Assembly (NCBI RefSeq): GCF_900313065.1
Contig: NZ_OMPU01000010.1
Location: 620,001 to 684,000, forward strand
Length of the DNA: 64,000 nucleotides
From: Kiloniella sp. EL199
Lineage (GTDB): Bacteria > Pseudomonadota > Alphaproteobacteria > Kiloniellales > Kiloniellaceae
Direction: 5' to 3'
Shown here: positions 62,150 through 64,000 of the stretch, one piece after another
Layout of the letters: each line of letters opens with the position of its first letter
Position numbering within the stretch: position 1 is the stretch's first letter
Made by a program: the position numbers and the translations under genes
Notes under the pieces: generated by a model
Database searches by the model: none
What the model saw: the letters and a program-made list of their open reading frames with translations, nothing else
Told to the model about the DNA's origin: nothing

Positions 62150-64000
62150 TTAACCTTTTGGTGATCGTCTTATCAATTGATCGGAAAGTAATTCTGCCGG
62201 GTAGATTGGAATGGTGATGCGAAAGGTAGCGCCTTTGTCTTGGTTGCTTATAACGTGAATTTTCCCGCCCTGATGTTCTATTAAGTCTTTGCAAAGGTGA
62301 AGGCCAAGTCCGGTTCCGATTTCGCCATCTGTGCCCGTGGTTGTTATATTTTCATCCAGTCTGAAAAGTCGAGATGCCTGATCAAGTGAAATACCAACAC
62401 CGGTATCTGTAACTTCAAGTTCAACAAAATCATCATTGCAACGGGTCTCAACCGTAACTGATCCACCTTCGGGCGTGAACTTGATCGCATTATTCATGAG
62501 GTTGCGGATAATGGTATCAATCATATTAAAATCGGCAAGAACGATGTATTCTGTTAACTTGCAATGGAGTGTTATCTTCTTTTTGTCAGCAGCCGGGGTA
62601 AAAAGAATTCTGTTGATCTTGATGGCTTCATTCAAATCAACAGGACCGGGTTCGTATTTCATCCGCCCCATTTGCAACAACGACCATTCCAACAGGTTTT
62701 CCAGCAGTTTGAAGACCTGTTCAGCCGACTGATGAACCAAAGTACCGTACTCTTTGGTTTTTTCTGGGGTTAATTTGTCGCTCTGATCAGAAAGCAGGCT
62801 TGAAAACCCAAGTAACGAGTTAAAGGGACCTTTGAGATCATGGGCAATGATTGAGAAAAATTTGTCTTTCTGTTCATTTAATCGGGCCAACTTGTCATGC
62901 GCTTCGGACAGGTTTTCTGCCAACAATACCAAGTCTGAGGCCTGTGCCTCCATACGCACTTCGTTTTCTCTGAATTCATTCACCTTCGCTTGCAGATGTT
63001 CCTGACTTATCCGCAAGGCTTCTTCGGCGGCTTTTCGTTCTGTAATTTCGGTTTGGATGTGAATATGACCGCCTCTGGACGATTTACTTATCTTGTAAGA
63101 ATAGCTCCGGCCACTGGCATGGACAGTTTCGCCTTCTGTATGCATATTTTCCCGGCGTTCTTTTAAACGCATGGCTAACCAGGTTTCTGGATCTGATTTT
63201 GCAAGGGGATGATCTATCTGTCCGGCTCGGAGGCTCCTTTGCAAAAGCTCCGTCATTGTACAGCCGATGATCTTGTCTTGTGATGGCGCGTTGGGATAGG
63301 CCTGATGATAGCGTTTGTTGGTAAAGACGACACGTTCTTCGTGATCATAGAGAATGACGCTGTCGGTAAAGTTTTCCAGAGCCTCTTGTAACACTGTGGC
63401 TTCGCGTTCTCGATTGTGTATTTCCGTGATATCTGTGAAGGTCACTGTACGGCCAAGGTCGCTATTCTGACATTCCATTACTTCCAGAACGCGTCCGCTG
63501 TTTGTAATGCGTATTTTTTTTACCTCTTCACGCTCGATCAGAACTTCCTGATACCTTTTCTCAGCCAACCTGTTCGGGTCTCCATCGCCATAAAAACCGT
63601 TTTGAGCGAGATGAAGAAGAAGATCAAACAGGGATATTCCAGGCTTAAAGGTTCCTTCGGGAATATCAAACAGTGTATGAAATTTATTGTTACAGATAAG
63701 CATCCGGTCATCAGGATCCCACACGACAAATCCGTGGTTTAATGAGTTCAGGGACCGTTCCAGCAGATGAGATTTTGCTTTTAATTCCTGGGTACGTTTT
63801 TGTACGCGCTGCTCAAGTTCTTTCTTTGATTTTTGTATATCCTGTTCTGCTTTTATCTGTTTTCGTTTTGTTTCTGCGCGGGCGAGAAGTTTTTTAATCA
63901 GAATTGGTGTGAATTGAAGGTAGTTTTGATCATCATCGCGTATAAGATAATCAGTTACCTCTAATGAAATTGCTTCCAGTGCGAGATGTTCCGATCCCGT
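62150..64000 (-). CDS. receiver-PAS-histidine kinase (5' end cut by window edge)
   Basis: The frame is open to base 64000. The outermost 50 codons are the C-terminal end of a response-regulator receiver domain (LEAISLEVTDYLIRDDDQNY, then LQFTPILIKKLLARAETKRK). A coiled coil (KKELEQRVQKRTQELKAKSH) and two PAS-type domains follow (LNSLNHGFVVWDPDD, then VILYDHEERVVFTNKRYHQA). A second coiled coil leads to the HisKA domain with the phospho-acceptor in SIIAHDLKGPFNSLLGFSSL. The ATPase has the N-box IIRNLMNNAIKFTPEGG, TDTGVGIS and GTGLGLHLCKDLI. An N-terminal receiver ahead of the kinase marks a relay kinase fed by an upstream sensor. Confidence 0.92.
   Translation of the reverse strand, partial: TGSEHLALEAISLEVTDYLIRDDDQNYLQFTPILIKKLLARAETKRKQIKAEQDIQKSKKELEQRVQKRTQELKAKSHLLERSLNSLNHGFVVWDPDDRMLICNNKFHTLFDIPEGTFKPGISLFDLLLHLAQNGFYGDGDPNRLAEKRYQEVLIEREEVKKIRITNSGRVLEVMECQNSDLGRTVTFTDITEIHNREREATVLQEALENFTDSVILYDHEERVVFTNKRYHQAYPNAPSQDKIIGCTMTELLQRSLRAGQIDHPLAKSDPETWLAMRLKERRENMHTEGETVHASGRSYSYKISKSSRGGHIHIQTEITERKAAEEALRISQEHLQAKVNEFRENEVRMEAQASDLVLLAENLSEAHDKLARLNEQKDKFFSIIAHDLKGPFNSLLGFSSLLSDQSDKLTPEKTKEYGTLVHQSAEQVFKLLENLLEWSLLQMGRMKYEPGPVDLNEAIKINRILFTPAADKKKITLHCKLTEYIVLADFNMIDTIIRNLMNNAIKFTPEGGSVTVETRCNDDFVELEVTDTGVGISLDQASRLFRLDENITTTGTDGEIGTGLGLHLCKDLIEHQGGKIHVISNQDKGATFRITIPIYPAELLSDQLIRRSPKG

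Overview
The window looks like chromosomal DNA of a Gram-negative alphaproteobacterium, probably marine and near the Rhodospirillales (Terasakiella/Thalassospira-like). This is inferred from two PAS_5-family proteins, a DUF1127-type mini-protein, FCD-type GntR and BetI-type regulators, a CO-dehydrogenase-type molybdenum hydroxylase operon, a giant type-I-secreted repeat protein and many Sel1-repeat proteins. No rRNA or tRNA gene was seen, so the placement rests on gene content. G+C is moderate by eye and coding density is ordinary.

Layout. 0-13.4 kb: mixed housekeeping and transport genes (histidine phosphatase fragment, PAS_5 proteins, fatty-acid hydroxylase, methyltransferase, TPR protein, TetR regulator, amino-acid ABC binding protein and permease, two orphan solute-binding proteins, nitronate monooxygenase). 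13.5-19.7 kb: a six-gene minus-strand operon of GntR regulator, Cys/Met-metabolism PLP enzyme and a complete CUT1-type ABC importer, behind a promoter covered by two TGGTC-N-GACCA operators. 20.0-25.9 kb: a 1966-residue secreted protein made of three blocks of exactly seven ~54-residue repeats, each followed by a cadherin-like domain. 26.0-31.8 kb: a hipBA toxin-antitoxin module lying between an intact moaD-like gene and a displaced copy of that gene's 3' end, next to a three-subunit molybdenum hydroxylase operon. 32-43 kb: a second fatty-acid hydroxylase, two more orphan solute-binding proteins, a two-gene membrane/periplasm unit of unknown function, and a cluster of small multi-span membrane proteins. 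43.2-47.6 kb: a cryptic phage-type immunity and replication module (S24 repressor, switch-like control region, zinc-ribbon protein, DUF1376/DnaT-like protein) with no integrase or structural genes. 48.9-57.7 kb: Sel1-repeat proteins, including a four-module protein of about 1265 residues and a decayed remnant, interrupted by a cupin/AhpD/LysR group. 57.9-64 kb: M23 peptidase, lipoprotein, TraB/GumN, TerB-like, methyltransferase and a receiver-PAS-histidine kinase cut by the window end.

Two features recur. Several genes carry apparent single-base frameshifts (near 630, 3371-3378, 42886 and 50140, plus the remnant at 53888-54219), so either sequence error or real decay must be considered. Short tandem duplications of 11-19 bp are common: those inside genes are all multiples of three, those between genes mostly are not.

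The most distinctive items are the propeller-like 3x7 repeat protein, the hipBA cassette with three operators on an exact 27-bp period beside a duplicated moaD 3' end, and the face-to-face promoter switch of the phage module.
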